Notes: a model not told the origin generated them from the letters alone. A stretch of DNA of 64,000 nt from Rhizophagus clarus (GCA_015698045.1 BLAL01000193.1:1021001-1085000), one strand, 5' to 3'. Shown: positions 47,906 through 61,110, numbered from the stretch's first letter. Numbers and translations are program-made.

Positions 47906-49726
47906 GAAAAAAAAAGTATCTAAATTCTGGTTATAATGAACTTTGCAAGAAAAGCGATAAGGACAGATAGTTTTAAGAAAAATTTAATTATTTCTTTTTT
48001 GCCGTTCTTTATCCTCTTTAGTTTCATAATATTGTTATAAAAATTTTGTAAATCATTAATTCAGTATTCGGCGTACACTTAATAGCAATTAAGAAAATAT
48101 AAACTAATAACATGATTTTACAACAAATAGATGTTTAAAAGAATTTGCATAATAGTTCGAATTTGGAGAATTTTCAATTATGTTGTTATAATTAAACTTT
48201 TTGTTTATTGATTAATATGCTTTAATTCATTCGTTTGAATCAGAACCTATTGTTTCCTTGAATGAAAGTATCAATATCTTATACTGTAAATAAGGAATTA
48301 GTTGCAAAATTTTTTATGAATAATTTCATGACAAAAAAAAAAAAAATTCATTTTTTTCGTTTAATTAATTTAAATACATTTAGCGCCGAATAAGCAGAGG
48401 ATATAGTATTAACACGTGACTTGCGAAGGAACTGGTTCATAATATTATAGCTTCTTTCATTGGAAATTAAAAGGCGTAAAGGCATAAGAGAAAAGTAAAC
48501 TTATCGTATGCAAGAACAGTCTGTGCTATCTTTAATCATATTTCATCTTCAAATAATTTTTTTCACATTAGTTAAAGAAATATTTGTTAAAACAACTTTG
48601 CTATTAATAATAATACCATTATCAAATGTTTGAGTAATCTTGTCACATTACTGACAGTGCGGCTGAAACTATTAATTCTGGCCGGAGTTATAATCGCGTG
48701 GTTTAGACTTAAATTAACTATACTGTAAATAAATCGAATGACATACTCTGAATTAAAATTCTCATTATGACGGGATCAATTGTCTAGGAATTTACATTTA
48801 CGTATATTATTTTACTTTTAAACATGTGAAACATTTTGTTTTAGATCTTATACATTTAAACGTTAAACATTAGTACAAAAAAATTGAGGATAGCAAAAAT
48901 CCAAAATATTAGAAAATTTATTAGATGTTTTGTTATGATTATAACATTATTTCGAATTCCTGATGATAAAGCTCTATAATTTTACCATAGGGTTTTTGTG
49001 CTCCCTAATAAACGCACTATTTTATAGTACCTTTACTAGAGGTTGCTAATCCGGTTTTAGAAATGGTCTCAATCATTTTTCCAACGCATTAACATTCTTG
49101 ATAGTTAATTTTTTTTTTTTTATTTACTATTTACAGTATATCTTATATGTTATGCTGGAAATAATATTTAAACAAAATTTTTTATAATTGTAGAATACAA
49201 AAATAAATTTTACCGCAGTCTATCAAAAATAAATACTTTGCTTCTCTGACGATTTTTTTTTTTCTTTTCTTAAATTTTTAATTATTGTGTTCGGTGTGTG
49301 TTCGATATCAGATAATTGTTCGACTTTGTAGAAATAATCGTTACAACATTTTTGAAAACGGCAATGACAAAATAGATAACGATGTAGTTAGCTGAAAAAT
49401 AATCAGCCGAAACGTGATCCGGACCCGGATCATGCATAGATCGTCGTGGAATTCCAGTGGATTTATTGTGATTAAACCGGGTCCGGATGATGCATTATCA
49501 TAAAAAAATTTTGCATAGATAAGGTTGCAGATCTTTTTTCAATTAAGTCAATTAAGTCAATTTTAAATACGGTCCGTAGTGTAACGAAGGACTAGACTAT
49601 ATTATTGTACATAATGTCTGTACGCATGCATTTGCATACTATTTATACAATGAAAAAAAAATAAAATAAAATTTTTGATTCGGAATTTTATATAAAAATT
49701 AGGAAAAAAAAAAAAAAAAAATTAAA
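47251..49726. other. AT-rich spacer, no gene
   Basis: Contains a run of 38 T (47867-47904). Near 49420-49490 there is a perfect inverted pair TCCGGACCCGG / CCGGGTCCGGA about 45 bp apart. A TATA-like tatataaaa (about 49689) and an A-run of about 18 precede the next start codon. Confidence 0.45.
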
Positions 49727-52700
49727 ATGTCAAGTAATAATATAAAAGAGAATTTTGAAAAGGCCTTTCATTGGTTTCAAAAAGTGACAGAAAATGGTTA
49801 TGAAAAAACAATTTATGATAGTAAAGAAACAGAAAAAAATTTAGAAAAAACCATTCACTGGTGCCAAAAAGCAGAAGAAAATGATAATGAAAAAGCAATG
49901 CATGATGGTAATGAAACAGAAAAAAATTTAGAAAAAACCTTCTACTGGTATCAAAAAGCAGTAGAAAATGGTGATGAAAAAGCAATGTATAATTTAGCTA
50001 ATTGTTATTATAATGGGGAAGGAACTGAAAAGAATTTAGAAAAAGCCCTTCTTTGGTATCAAAAAGCAGCAGAAAATGGTGATGAAAAAGCAATGCATAG
50101 TATAGCCAATTGTTATTATAAAGGAAGAGGAACAGCAAAGAATTTAGAAAAAGCTTTCCAATGGTGTCAAAAATCAGCAGAAAATGGTTGTGAAAAAGCA
50201 ATGCATGATTTAGCTAATTGTTATCATAATGGAGAAGGAACAGAAAAAAATTTGGAAAAAGCTTTTTACTGGTATCAAAAATCAGCAGAAAATGGTTATG
50301 AAAAAGCAATGTATTATTTAGCTAATTGTTATTACAGTGAAAAAGGCACAGAAAAGAATTTAGAAAAAGCTTTTCAATGGTATCAAAAATCAGCAGAAAA
50401 TGGTTATGAAAAAGCAATGTATAATTTAGCTAATTGTTATTATGATGGAAAAGGAACAGAAATAAATTTAGAAAAAGCTTTTTTTTGGTGTCAAAAATCA
50501 GTAGAGTATGGTTATAAAAAAGCAATATATGATTTAGCTAATTGTTATTACAATGGAAAAGGAATAGAAATGAATTTAGAAAAAGCCTTTTACTGGTATT
50601 ATAAAGCCGCGGAAAATGGTGATGAAAAAGCAATGTATAATTTAGCTAATTGTTATTATAAAGGAAGAGGAACAGAAAATAAATTAGAAAAAGCCTTTTA
50701 CTGGTGTCAAAAAGCATCAGAAAATGGTAATGAAAATGCAATGTATGATTTAGCCAATTTTTATTATAATGGAAAAGGAACTGAAAAGAATTTAGAAAAA
50801 GCCTTTTATTGGTGCCAAAAAGCAGCGGAAAAAAATCAGGTTAATGCAATATTTAATTTAGCCACTCATTATGAAAATGGAGAAGGAACAGAAAAAAATT
50901 TAGAAAAAGCTTTTTACTGGTATCAAAAAGCGTCTGAAAATGGTGATGAGAAAGCAATGCATAATTTAGCTAATTGTTATTATAATGGAGAAGGAACAGG
51001 AAAGAATTTAAAAAATGCTTTTTACTGGTATCAAAAAGCATCTGAAAATGGAGATGAAAAAGCAATGTATAATTTAGCTAATTGTTATTATAATGGAAAT
51101 GGAACAGAAAAGAATTTAAAAAAAGCCTTTTACTGGTATCAAAAATCAGCAGAACATGGCAATGTAAAAGCAATGCATAATTTAGCTAATTTTTATTATA
51201 ATAGAGAAAGTACGGAAAAGAATTTAGAAAAAGCCTTTTATTGGTGTCAAAAATCAGCAGAAAATGGTTATGAAAAAGCAATGCATAATTTAGCTAATTG
51301 TTACTACAATGGAAAAGGAACAGAAAAGAATTTAGAAAAAGCCTTTCAATGGTATCAAAAAGCTGCAGAAAATGGCAGTAAAAAAGCAATGTATAATTTA
51401 GCTAATTGTTATTATAATGGAAAAGGAGTAGAAAAAAATTTAGAAAAAGCCTTTTATTGGTATCAAAAAACGGCAGAAAATGGTGATGAAAAAGCAATGC
51501 ATAATTTAGCCAACTGTTATTACAAAGGGAAAGGAACAGAAAAGAATTTAAAAAAAGCCTTTCACTGGTATCAAAAATCAGCAGAATATGGTAATGAAAA
51601 AGCAATGCATGATTTAACAAATTTTTTTTATAATGGAATAGGAATGGAAAAAAATTCGGAAAATGTCGTTCACGGGTATCAAAATGCAATAGAAAATAGT
51701 GATGAAAAGGCTATGTATAGTAATTTAGCTAGTTATGTGGAAAATGGTTTAGAAAAAACCTTTTTCTGGTATCAAAAAGAAGCAGAAAATGGTGATGAAG
51801 TAGCAATTTTTAATTTAGCCAGGTGTTATTATAATGGAGAAGGAATAAAAAAGAATTTAGAAAAGGCCTTTTACTGGTATCAAAAAGCTGCAGAAAATGA
51901 TAATGAAAAAGCAATGCATAATTTAGCTAATTGTTATTATAATGGAGAAGGAACAGAAAGGAATTTAGAAAAAGCTTTTTACTGGTATCAAAAAGCAACA
52001 GAAAATGGTGATAAAAAAGCAATGCATAGTTTGGCCATTTGTTATAAAAATGGAGAAGGAACAGAAAGGAATTTAGAAAACGCTTTTTACTGGTATCTAA
52101 AAGCAGCAGAAAATGGTGATGAGAAAGCAATGCATAGTATAGCCAATTGTTATTACAAAGGAAAAGGAACAGAAAAAAATTTAGAAAAAGCCTTTTACTG
52201 GTGTCAAAAATCAGCAAAAAATGGCAATAAAAAAGCAATGCATAATTTAGCTAATTGTTATTATAATGGAAAAGAAACGGAAAAAAATTTAGAAAAAGCC
52301 TTTCACTGGTATCAAAAATCAGCAGAAAATGGTTATGAAATGGCAATGTATAATTTGGCCAATTGCTATAAAAATGGTGAAGGAACAGAAAAAAATTTAG
52401 AAAAGGCTTTTTACTGGTATCAAAAGGTAGCAGAAAGTGACAAAGTAAGTTTTAAAGTTGAATTATGCAATGATTGTAAACAACCATATATTGATTATCA
52501 ATGGTGTCAACAATGTAATTCTAAACGATTTCAACAAGATTTTTCAAAGTGGACAAGTAAAAATGAATTTATTGATAAGTTTATTCAAGAAGCACAATTA
52601 AATGCTAAAAACAGTTATGAAGTTTTAGAATGGATACCTTATAATAAGTTGTCAAATATTAATTATTATGATAAAGGAGGATTTAGTAAAATTTATAAGG

Positions 52701-53804
52701 CTATCTGGTCAGATGGACCTATTGATAGTTGGAATTTTAATAAACAACAATGGAATAGATGGAATTTTCAAACAGGTTATGAGGTTATCCTCAAAATACT
52801 TAATGATTCATCAAGTTTAAATAGTAAATTCCTGAATGAGGTATACTCGTACTTATATTTATTATATTTACAACAAATTTGTTTTTTTTTTGTAAAAATT
52901 TAATAACATATTTGATAATATTTTTATTATATAGTGGAAATATCATTATAATTGTCAGAAAAAATCCTTTTCAAAATTTATCCAAATCTTTGGAATTACT
53001 CAAGATCCACATAATTTAAATTATATAATAGTAATGAGTTATGCGAAAAAAGGAAATTTGAGGAAATGTTTATCTAATATAGTTAAATTTAAGTGGCAAG
53101 ACAAGTTACAATTGTTGAAAAAAATTATATTAGGGCTTAAAGTAATTCATGAATCAAATTTAACACATGGTGATTTTCATGATGGTAATATTTTAATGTC
53201 AGATAATCAAGAGTTATTTATCATTGATTTAGGATTATGTAAATCTATGAGTGATTTACAAGATTCTGATAAAAAATCTAATGAAATTTATGGAGTTTTA
53301 CCTTATATGGCTCCTGAAGCATTAGGAAACAAAACTTATACTCCAGCAAGTGACATTTATAGTTTTGCGATGATAATGTGGGAGTTTACATCAGGTATTC
53401 CCCCGTTTAATAATAAAGCACATGATCATTACCTTATCTTAGATATTTGGAAAGGCGAGCGTCCTGAGATTATAAGAAATACTCCAAAATGTTATAGAGA
53501 TTTAATGGAAAAATGTTGGGATTCAAATCCTTCTAATAGACCAACTATAATAGAGCTTGAATTTAAAATTTCTGAATGGATTAGTTGTATTAATGAATAT
53601 TATAAAATAAATAAAGATGGAAGTTATGAGTTTGAAGTACCTAACGTTGATAACAAACTAAAAAATGATATGCTTGAATTTGTAAAAGCAAACAATCCTT
53701 TAGCACAAGAACAAGTTCCTGTTATACAATCTCATTCACAAGCATATCATACAAGTCGAAAACTTACTGAACTTTCTAAGTGTTTAGAATTTAAAATTTA
53801 CTAA
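49727..53804 (+). CDS. Sel1-repeat protein kinase
   Basis: Two exons, 49727-52840 and 52935-53804 (GTATAC donor, TATATAG acceptor), give 1327 residues. Residues 1 to about 905 are some 25 Sel1-like repeats of 36 residues (pattern NLEKAFYWYQKAAENGDEKA, then MYNLANCYYNGEGTEK). Units 1, 2 and 19 are shortened. A cysteine knuckle (CNDC at 914-917, then CQQC) and a kinase domain follow: loop KGGFSKIYKA (from 983), lysine K1023, HGDFHDGN (1116-1123), DLG (1136-1138) and APE (1164-1166). The arginine of the usual HRD is glycine, so activation-loop control may differ, but the catalytic Asp and Asn remain. The Sel1 solenoid probably binds partner proteins and the kinase acts downstream. The 108-bp DNA repeats make copy number likely to vary between strains. 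Confidence 0.94.
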
Positions 53805-54545
53805 TTCCAATAAAGTAAAAAGAATCAAATGTTGTTATATTTAAATATTACGTTACATCAGTGACATTTAGACTGCAGGAGGAATTAATTCGTATACCAA
53901 ATTATCTCTATAAGACAGATTTACATTATTTATATTTATTATTTTCGATTTGTTTAGCAAATTTAAGTTTAATATACGAATCCAAAATCTATTAAAATTA
54001 TTAGCTTTTTATATATATGGAAACACTTAAGATGGATATATTTACGTTGAATGTGTTTATTATATGAAATAGATTTAAGTTGTCCAATTTTATTTTCTAT
54101 GAAAAAAAAAATATATAATCTTTCTAAAGAGCGATGAAAACAAATAAATTCATTGGATTGGATTTATTGTTATATTTGTCAATTCTTTTATCCTTATAAT
54201 TCTTATAGTTAAGGAAATTTATTGCTAACTAACTATTTCTATCATAACACCTTATATTTCTAAGATTAAAAAATAAGCATCCTAACTCAACAAGTAGAAC
54301 TAAATTCTTTAATTAATAACAAACAGTCACCCATTGCTTCGCACTGGGACTAATAAGTTGGTTTAAATCAATATAATGATATATTGAAAAGGTGATCTTA
54401 ATGTTTTATTTGCCTTAGACTTCTCCGTTACTCGTCTCTAAAATATTCAAGTTTCCTGAACTAAGGTCGTAGAAAACTAAGGATTAATTTGAAGCTTTGG
54501 ATAATAGAACCAATTATAAAGGTACAGTAGATCTTCCGGTTTCTT
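53805..54545. other. AT-rich spacer, no gene
   Basis: Nothing recognisable on either strand. Confidence 0.5.
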
Positions 54546-54548
54546 ATT

Positions 54549-55198
54549 CCCTATAAAAAATAAATGTCCGGAAAATGTTATCAAAAATGTCTGGAAAATG
54601 TCCGGAATAAATCTGATGTGTCCGGAAAATGTCCACTTTTTTGGTACATGTCTGACACACTTCTGATACTTAAAATTTTTACATGTCCTAACTTTGTCCT
54701 GAATTCGTCTAGTATTTGTTCGGTATAAAATTTTGGACAAATTCTGGACAGTTAAACCTGGACAAATTCTGGACATAGTAAAAAAACGAGATAGACAAAT
54801 TCCGGACATGAAAAAGTTCAGGACAAATTCTGGATACTATTTCCAAAAAAGGATAAATTAATTTTGTAAAAAAATGCAAAAAGCACAAAACTGACATTCA
54901 AAACCTTTTCTGTCGTACTAATTAAAATTGCAGAGCAGGCAAAAATACTATATATCTATGATATAAAAATTTTGGGTTAAGGAATAATGATGATCATCTA
55001 TCCATTGATCATCTTTTGTGGCAAAATTTTACGAAAATACATTTCTGGACAATTTCAGGACAAATTCCTAATATCCCGAAAATGCAGTGTTTTCGGAACA
55101 GTTTCCGGACACACAGTGTCCAGAATTTCCGGACAATATTTTAGAATTTTTTTCCAGACATTTTCTGGACATTATCCGGACACTTATTTTTTATAGGG
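54549..55198. mobile_element. 650-bp TIR element, CCCTATAAAAAA family, copy 2 (inverted)
   Basis: Starts CCCTATAAAAAATAAATG and ends TTTTTTATAGGG, with ATT on both sides (54546-54548, 55199-55201) as target duplication. It is the reverse complement of 13253-13902 over the full length, the same 650 bp, with scattered substitutions. The open frames inside mirror those of copy 1 and are not genes. Confidence 0.88.
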
Positions 55199-55381
55199 AT
55201 TATTTTTTTCTGCTCAAAATTTTTTTTACCATTTCCTTTCATTTTCCTATTCATTTCTTACACCTTCTTTTCATTCCATTACACTCATTTTTTTCGTTTC
55301 ATTACACGTTTATCTATACTCATTTTCCGTTCCTTTACACTTATTTTTCATTTTAATATATATATTTTTGTTTGTTTTATT

Positions 55382-55684
55382 TAGCGCTCCGATCGATACG
55401 AGTTAACCTGGGTTATGCGACCCAACCCGACTTAAAAGCTCGGGTCAAGTTTAATAATTTTTATGACCCGGTGACCCGCATGATTCGACCCGGTTGACCC
55501 GGGTTATTGATAGATTACTAATTAATTATAATAATGGTGTTTTTTTCCTTAAAAATTTGGGTTTAGACCCAGGATATCGGGTCAAGCAATACTCAGGTCG
55601 AGTTTAGGGTCTTGATTTTTTTCACTTAGGTCAGGTCGGGTATATCTTCAAAACCTGACCCGACATGACCCAGTAGGAGCACTA
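55382..55684. mobile_element. 303-bp hAT-type MITE with perfect 8-bp target duplication
   Basis: Ends TAGCGCTCC and GGAGCACTA are inverted copies with one change. GTTTTATT flanks both sides (55374-55381 and 55685-55692). The inside is packed with GACCCG/CGGGTC words in both orientations, which makes it GC-richer than its surroundings. No coding capacity. Confidence 0.88.
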
Positions 55685-55853
55685 GTTTTATTGTTTGTTA
55701 AAAACATATTAATGATTAATAAAGAAGTTATAAAAAATTTAAACAAATGTACAAAATTTTAAATAATAAATCACTTAATAAGACAACGTGAATCGTATGT
55801 GTGATGAATAAAACTGACAGTGTTTAACACATGACATCATATGACCTATATGA

Positions 55854-57396
55854 CCCTATGAAAAAAGAATGTCCAGAAAATGTCACCTAAAGTGTCCGGA
55901 AATTGTCCAGTATATATGAAAATTGTCCGGAAAGTTGATCAAATTTGCTGTCCGGAATTTTTTTTCATAACTTTTATGTCCAGAATTTGTCAGAGTTTAA
56001 AATTCTGGAAAATTAAATCGTACGAATTCCGTACATAAAAAAATTCTGGACAAATTCTGGACAAGTCAAACCGGACAAATTCCAGACATAAAATTCCAGC
56101 TGGATAAATTCCGGACATGGAAAAATTTCAGTCAAATTTTAATTAAAAAATCAAAAAATGTAAAAAGCACAAAAGTGATATTAAAAACTTCTCTTGACAT
56201 ACTAAATAAACTTGAAAAGAAGGCAAAAATAATATCTATAATGTTAATTTAAAATGCAAATAATTGTTGCTTAATAATGATTATCATGTTAACTATGGCA
56301 AACCGTTCTATGTCAAAAGTCTGCTGATTTTCAACAGACCCCCTGTGATTTTTAGCAGGGAGTCTGCTGTTTTCTGCAGGTGCCCCGTTATTTTACAGCA
56401 GGTCCCCTGCTGTTATTGCAGCAGGTGATGGGTTGTACAAACAAACTGCCTTTTGCAATAGTTTTACCAACCGGTTGGAAAATTATAACTAAATTTAGTA
56501 GTTCATGAATAAATTTGGAAATTTTTGCGGATCTTTTGATTGTAGGATAAAAATTCAATTTTATCATAAAAACATTGAACAAAACTTCATTTAAAAATTA
56601 ATGTTAGATAAACAAATTTTTTTAAATTTAAATTCAAAAGACATTAGACATTTCATAAAATATTGAAATAGTGTTAAATTTAGTTAGCAGAAAATAAATA
56701 TCATTGTACAATTGGTAGATTCTCTTTTAATTTTAGAAAAATCATGTCACATAATGCAACATGAATTCATTTTTCTTAAGAATTTACTAATTGTATGTTT
56801 ATTTTCTGCTTATAATTAAATTTAATAATATTTCTATACTTATAAAATGGCTTTTAAATTTAATTTATTTGCCTAGAATTAATTCCAAGTAAAGTTCAAT
56901 ATTTTTGTGGTAAAATTGAATTTTTATCCTACAAACCAGAAGGTCTGCAAAAATTTCCAAATTTATCCATAAATTACTAAATTTAGTTATCATTTTCCAA
57001 CCGGTTGGTAAAACTATTGCAAAAGGCAGTTTGTTTGTACAACACATCACCTGCTACAATAACAGCAGGGGACCTGCTGTAAAACAGCAGAGGCACCTGC
57101 AGAAAACAGCGGGGGGTGTGCTGTAAAACAGCAGACTCCCTGCTAAAAATCACAGGGGGCCTGTTGAAAATCAGCAGACTTTTGACATAGAACGGTTTTC
57201 CATAGTTAACCACTTAATCTGCTGATCATCCTTTATTATGTATGAAATCATTTTCTGGACAAATTCTGGTCAAATACCAAACGTCCGGAAACGATCATGT
57301 TTTGGAACATTTTCTGGACAATGAAGATGTCCGGAAATTGTATGTTATTTTCTGGATAAATTCCGTACAAAATCTGGTCACTTTTTTTTCGTAGGG
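55854..57396. mobile_element. CCCTAT-family element, copy 3, split by a nested insertion
   Basis: Ends CCCTATGAAAAAAGAATGTC and CTTTTTTTTCGTAGGG, with TGA on both sides (55851-55853, 57397-57399). Outer parts carry the TCCGGACA/CCAGAATTTGTCC words of the family. Removing the nested element (56288-57210) leaves about 620 bp, close to the 650 bp of the intact copies. The tips and interior are clearly diverged from those copies, so this is a separate subfamily. Confidence 0.82.
56288..57210. mobile_element. ~920-bp foldback element nested in the CCCTAT element
   Basis: Left arm and right arm, each about 290 bp, are inverted copies: CTATGGCAAACCGTTCTATG against CATAGAACGGTTTTCCATAG at the tips, then CTGCTG/CAGCAG-rich zones and a shared accaaccggttgg block. 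TTAA flanks both tips (56289-56292, 57206-57209), which fits TTAA target choice, although TTAA is also part of the longer palindromic tip GTTAAC. The mirrored open frames in the arms are shadows. Confidence 0.82.
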
Positions 57397-57399
57397 TGA

Positions 57400-57475
57400 C
57401 TTACATGATTTGTCATTTGTCATTTGTCATTTGCAAAGGTTTATGACTTATGACTTTGTCATATGGATTCAACCA
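57400..57475. repeat. short ATTTGTC-type repeats
   Basis: Three to four direct tgtcatt words (atttgtcatttgtcatttgt). The complementary words (gacaaatgac) recur at 60995-61110 beyond the hAT transposase relic, so these two patches may be the subterminal ends of one decayed element. Confidence 0.45.
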
Positions 57476-57579
57476 ACCAAAATAGAGTATTATTTAATTC
57501 TGTAATTTGACTTTATTTGTGGAAGTTTTTATTATAATTATAAAGTTTATCGGCAATGTAACAACACCAAATTTAAGTT

Positions 57580-58157
57580 TGGTGCACGCAGTCTAAACCC
57601 ACCACTTTTTACTATGTGACTTCAAATGAATAGAAAAAAAAATTAATTAATATATATTTGTAATTTATTCTGTAAAATTATAGTTTGAACACTGCTCTTT
57701 TATATAACAGAGAGATTTTTCAAATTGGATTATTGTAGCATGAGCTATATAAGTTTAAATTTCAGTAACTTTACTAAGTTTAATAATAATTTAGTAAAAA
57801 TTTGGCCGGAGTCATAAGGTGATATTTTATGAACTCAATTTTATCGAGATGTTTTGGGGTGCCGCTAAATGATATACCCGTAATAGTTGTGATTATTCAT
57901 TTAAGTCATTAGAAAGTACTGTTCCGGAAGCATTAAATTAGAACAAATTAGATGATATATATTCTCATCGTTCTTGGAGGTTTATGGACGCGTATAGAAA
58001 AGGTTTAACAGGCACTGCAGCTTTATATGCCTAAAAACTATTGGTCTATTAAATTCGCAATCACATGATATAAAGTATTGACCAATAAAATTTTCACGTG
58101 ATTTATTAAAATTTGGCCGCAAAATAAAAAAGTGGTGGCTTTAGATTGCGCGCACCA
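57580..58157. mobile_element. 578-bp TIR element, unclassified
   Basis: The left end TGGTGCACGCAGTCTAAACC with CACCACTTTTT is mirrored at 58128-58157 (AAAAGTGGTGGCTTTAGATT, then GCGCGCACCA). The inverted repeats are about 30 bp with four mismatches. No target duplication is evident. No coding capacity. Confidence 0.68.
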
Positions 58158-58549
58158 TATGATAAAATTTTTTAAGATCGTACGTAAAAAAAAAATTGAA
58201 CCGTTATTAATCAGATATTTATTTTCTATTTTTTTGATTGTATTTATAATTTATAGTTTAAACGTTAAGTCGTTAAGTGTTAATGAAATAAATGTACTAT
58301 AAATTTATCAATTATTTAATTATTTAACTTTGTAAATTTTATTATTATATTAATAATAAAAAAAAACCAAAATTAAAAAAAGGTAACGAAAAATTAAAAC
58401 AAGAAAAAATTAAAAAATTAAAGAAAAAGTAATGAAAAATTAGAAAAAAAATTAACAAAAAAATTAATGAAAACAAAATTAAGATTAATGAAAATAACAA
58501 TTCAATGAATTCATTCATTATTAGGAAAAAATCAAACATATGTAGGCGG
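58158..58549. other. A/T-rich spacer, no gene
   Basis: Low-complexity A-rich sequence. The 64-codon minus-strand frame (58345-58539) is compositional. Confidence 0.5.
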
Positions 58550-60900
58550 TTCTAAACTATTTGTAAAAAGAAGTGATAATTTCCATTTTGCATTTTAATC
58601 TTCTGCAAGATGAATATTATGTGTTTCCACCAAAAATCATTATCAAAATCTCCATTAAGCAGCAGTTCATCATTACTATTTGCCACCCGATTTTCATATT
58701 TAGCCTCTTCAATCCATTGCGAAATAAGAGCGAATCTCATTTTTTATTATCATCATCATTATCGTCATCTCTCACTATTATCAAATCCTCTTCATCAATA
58801 TTTTGTTCCTTATCAAAATCATCAAAATCATCATCAGCAGCAACGGAGTTGCAATATAAAGCTGTCGCATATTCTTGCCAGCTTGATTAGCTTCTTTAAT
58901 TTAGCAATACCATCATGTCATCAGAAATTTTCGCATTGATATAAAATATCGCTGCTCATTGCAAGGACTTTTGTATGCTATATAATAATAAATTAAAAAA
59001 TAAATTCGTTTTCTTATAATTTTTTTTAAATATAATATCACAGTTTCACCTATCAGTATGAAAAAAGCCCATTGATGACCATAAGCGTTCGACTGACGCA
59101 GAGTTCACGCAAATACTATGAATATGAGTAGCAACTTTAGCTAGTTCAGGTTCAATTCCTTTTGTTGACTTCCAAAAATCCAACACATTTCCTTGAAATT
59201 GATCATTATCATATGGATCATCACCTCTTTTGTAATTAATTCATTCTGCTAAAATTGATTTAGCCGGAGTCCCAAAAAAAGTAAGATAATAGTATTTCAA
59301 CCATTGCCCGATATGTGTTCACATTAAATTGACAACTTATAAGATGGATGAAGAGTAATGGAAAGCAATAGTAGCCGATGTTCCCAATCTTTCCATCTAT
59401 TTTCCATTCTAGATACCATTTTTTCTGAAAAAATTGGATCATGATATTCGGAAAAAATTTTTGTAGTATACGCAAAACAATGTACTGCTTCATAAAGTCG
59501 TGCGGTATCCTTTTGCAATTTGTTTAAAATCCACATAAAGGATACAATAAATTTTGTAAAGGAAATAATGTTGTTCAGAATATTGAATCATTAATACTGT
59601 CCGCAATATCATCAGGTAATTTACGCTCTCCATTACTTTTTTAGATCGTTTATCAACTTCAACATTAGGAATACCATTTGTACAAATAATATTTGCATGT
59701 TCTGGATTTAACTTTGCAGATAAAAACTAATTATTACAAAAAATTTAAAAAATTAGTAAATTAGAAAAATTGGTAAATCGAAATTAAATATTAATTACCT
59801 TTAAGGCAGCCTGCGTTTTAATATGAATTCCATCTTGTATCATAAGATGATATTAATTCAATAAAATTACGTAAGTCTACGAAACCGTAAATTCTATAAA
59901 TTTGCTACTGCTCATCTCGTGTAAAAAATGTGGAACCATGAAAATAACTAATAATCCGAACCACTTCCTTAGAAATTCTTTGGAACACTGGGTTTCCTTG
60001 AATATATCACCAAATACTATGCTCATCTGATGGCTACCATACAAGGAAGAAATATTTTTGTAGAATATTTTCGTCGTAATTGTTTTCACCAAATATCTTT
60101 AATATACATATATTATTATATCAGCTATATTTTTTAATTCAGCTTCCTGGCAGCAACATATTCTCCCACAGTCCACAGAGTCTGATACAAATGCTTTAAT
60201 ATAATGTTTTCATTTTGGGCTTTGTCCATTAATTGTTCAATGTGTCTTATGACATCTTCCGTTCGTGATCGTTCAGAACTTGTTTCTTGAGCATCCCAAA
60301 TTAATGGTTGCCCTATTAAAGTAATCAATACAACGCCCCAAATATTCTCTGCTTTATATTAGTCCAGCCGTCAAAAGTGGCAGTTAAACCATTTTCATCT
60401 GATTGTTCTATTTTAAGTATACTTTTTGAAAATTGTTTGATGTTTTTAATAAGAGCTTTCCACCAAGCATTTTGCGATTTGGAAGCTTAAGACTAGGAGC
60501 AATAAAGTTAAACAATGCTTAAGTTTCCTCATTTTCCACAAAGGAAAAAGGAAGGCCATTTGAAATATAATTTTAATCATTAACGTTTCAAATGTAGACG
60601 TATCTTTACTAGATAAGTGTCTATAACACCATCTGGTTAAGGTTATCTTGAAGCCGTATTAGATATAGTTGAAGTAGAATATTTACGATATCTAGGAGGA
60701 AGAATTTGTACTTACATGCATTATTAACACAGAATTATAACATACTTGATTCATTTAACTTTCGTTTATCTTCTGATACTGGTTGGGATAAAATTTCTCT
60801 TCGGTATACACATCTTTAAAATGAGCACAATTTGCTAAATGGTTGTGACACAAATTAGCTTTAGGGTTGGGACTAAACTAAAAAAATTTCGGAATTTGTG
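58550..60900 (-). pseudogene. decayed hAT-family transposase
   Basis: Read from 60900 down. A BED-finger-like remnant (NPKANLCHNHLANCAHFK, about 60880-60820) comes first. Then GLPFSFVENEE and KLPNRKMLGGKALI (about 60560-60440), LTATFDGWTNIKAENIWGV (about 60390-60330) and TLIGQPLIWDAQETSSERSR (60325-60265). SHQMSIVFGDIFKET (about 60040-60000) and LNKLQKDTARLYEAVHC (about 59530-59480) follow. The hATC dimerisation region reads ICVNSASVERLWSSMGFFHT (about 59110-59050), and an acidic tail ends the copy. Pieces fall in different frames with several stops, so it cannot make transposase. Order and motifs match hAT transposases of these fungi as I know them. A full element with tips could not be delimited. 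Confidence 0.85.
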
Positions 60901-60994
60901 TGATGTGAGCATTGCGATAACGCGATTATCATCAATTGATAGAAAATCACTGAACGAATTAAATTCCACTTGGCTAATTTTAATTGGTTATTGT

Positions 60995-61110
60995 ATGACA
61001 AATGACAAATGATCTAAGGTCGTCATATGACTAATTGTCATATAAGTCATATGACATGTGACGTGAATTATATAACAAATGACAAAATGACTATGTCCAA
61101 ATGACATAGA
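60995..61110. repeat. GACAAATGAC / ATGACATATG repeats
   Basis: Repeated gacaaatgac, gtcatatgac and tgacatgtgac words in both orientations, complementary to those at 57400-57475. They may mark the other end of the decayed hAT element or a small palindromic repeat. Confidence 0.45.

Noticed and set aside
49722..52238. Several minus-strand frames rich in HHHFLLLFDTS inside the Sel1 gene
   Set aside because: Antisense shadows of the regular Sel1 DNA repeat.
58573..58939. Plus-strand frames of 105 and 109 codons
   Set aside because: Antisense shadows of the acidic tail of the hAT transposase relic.
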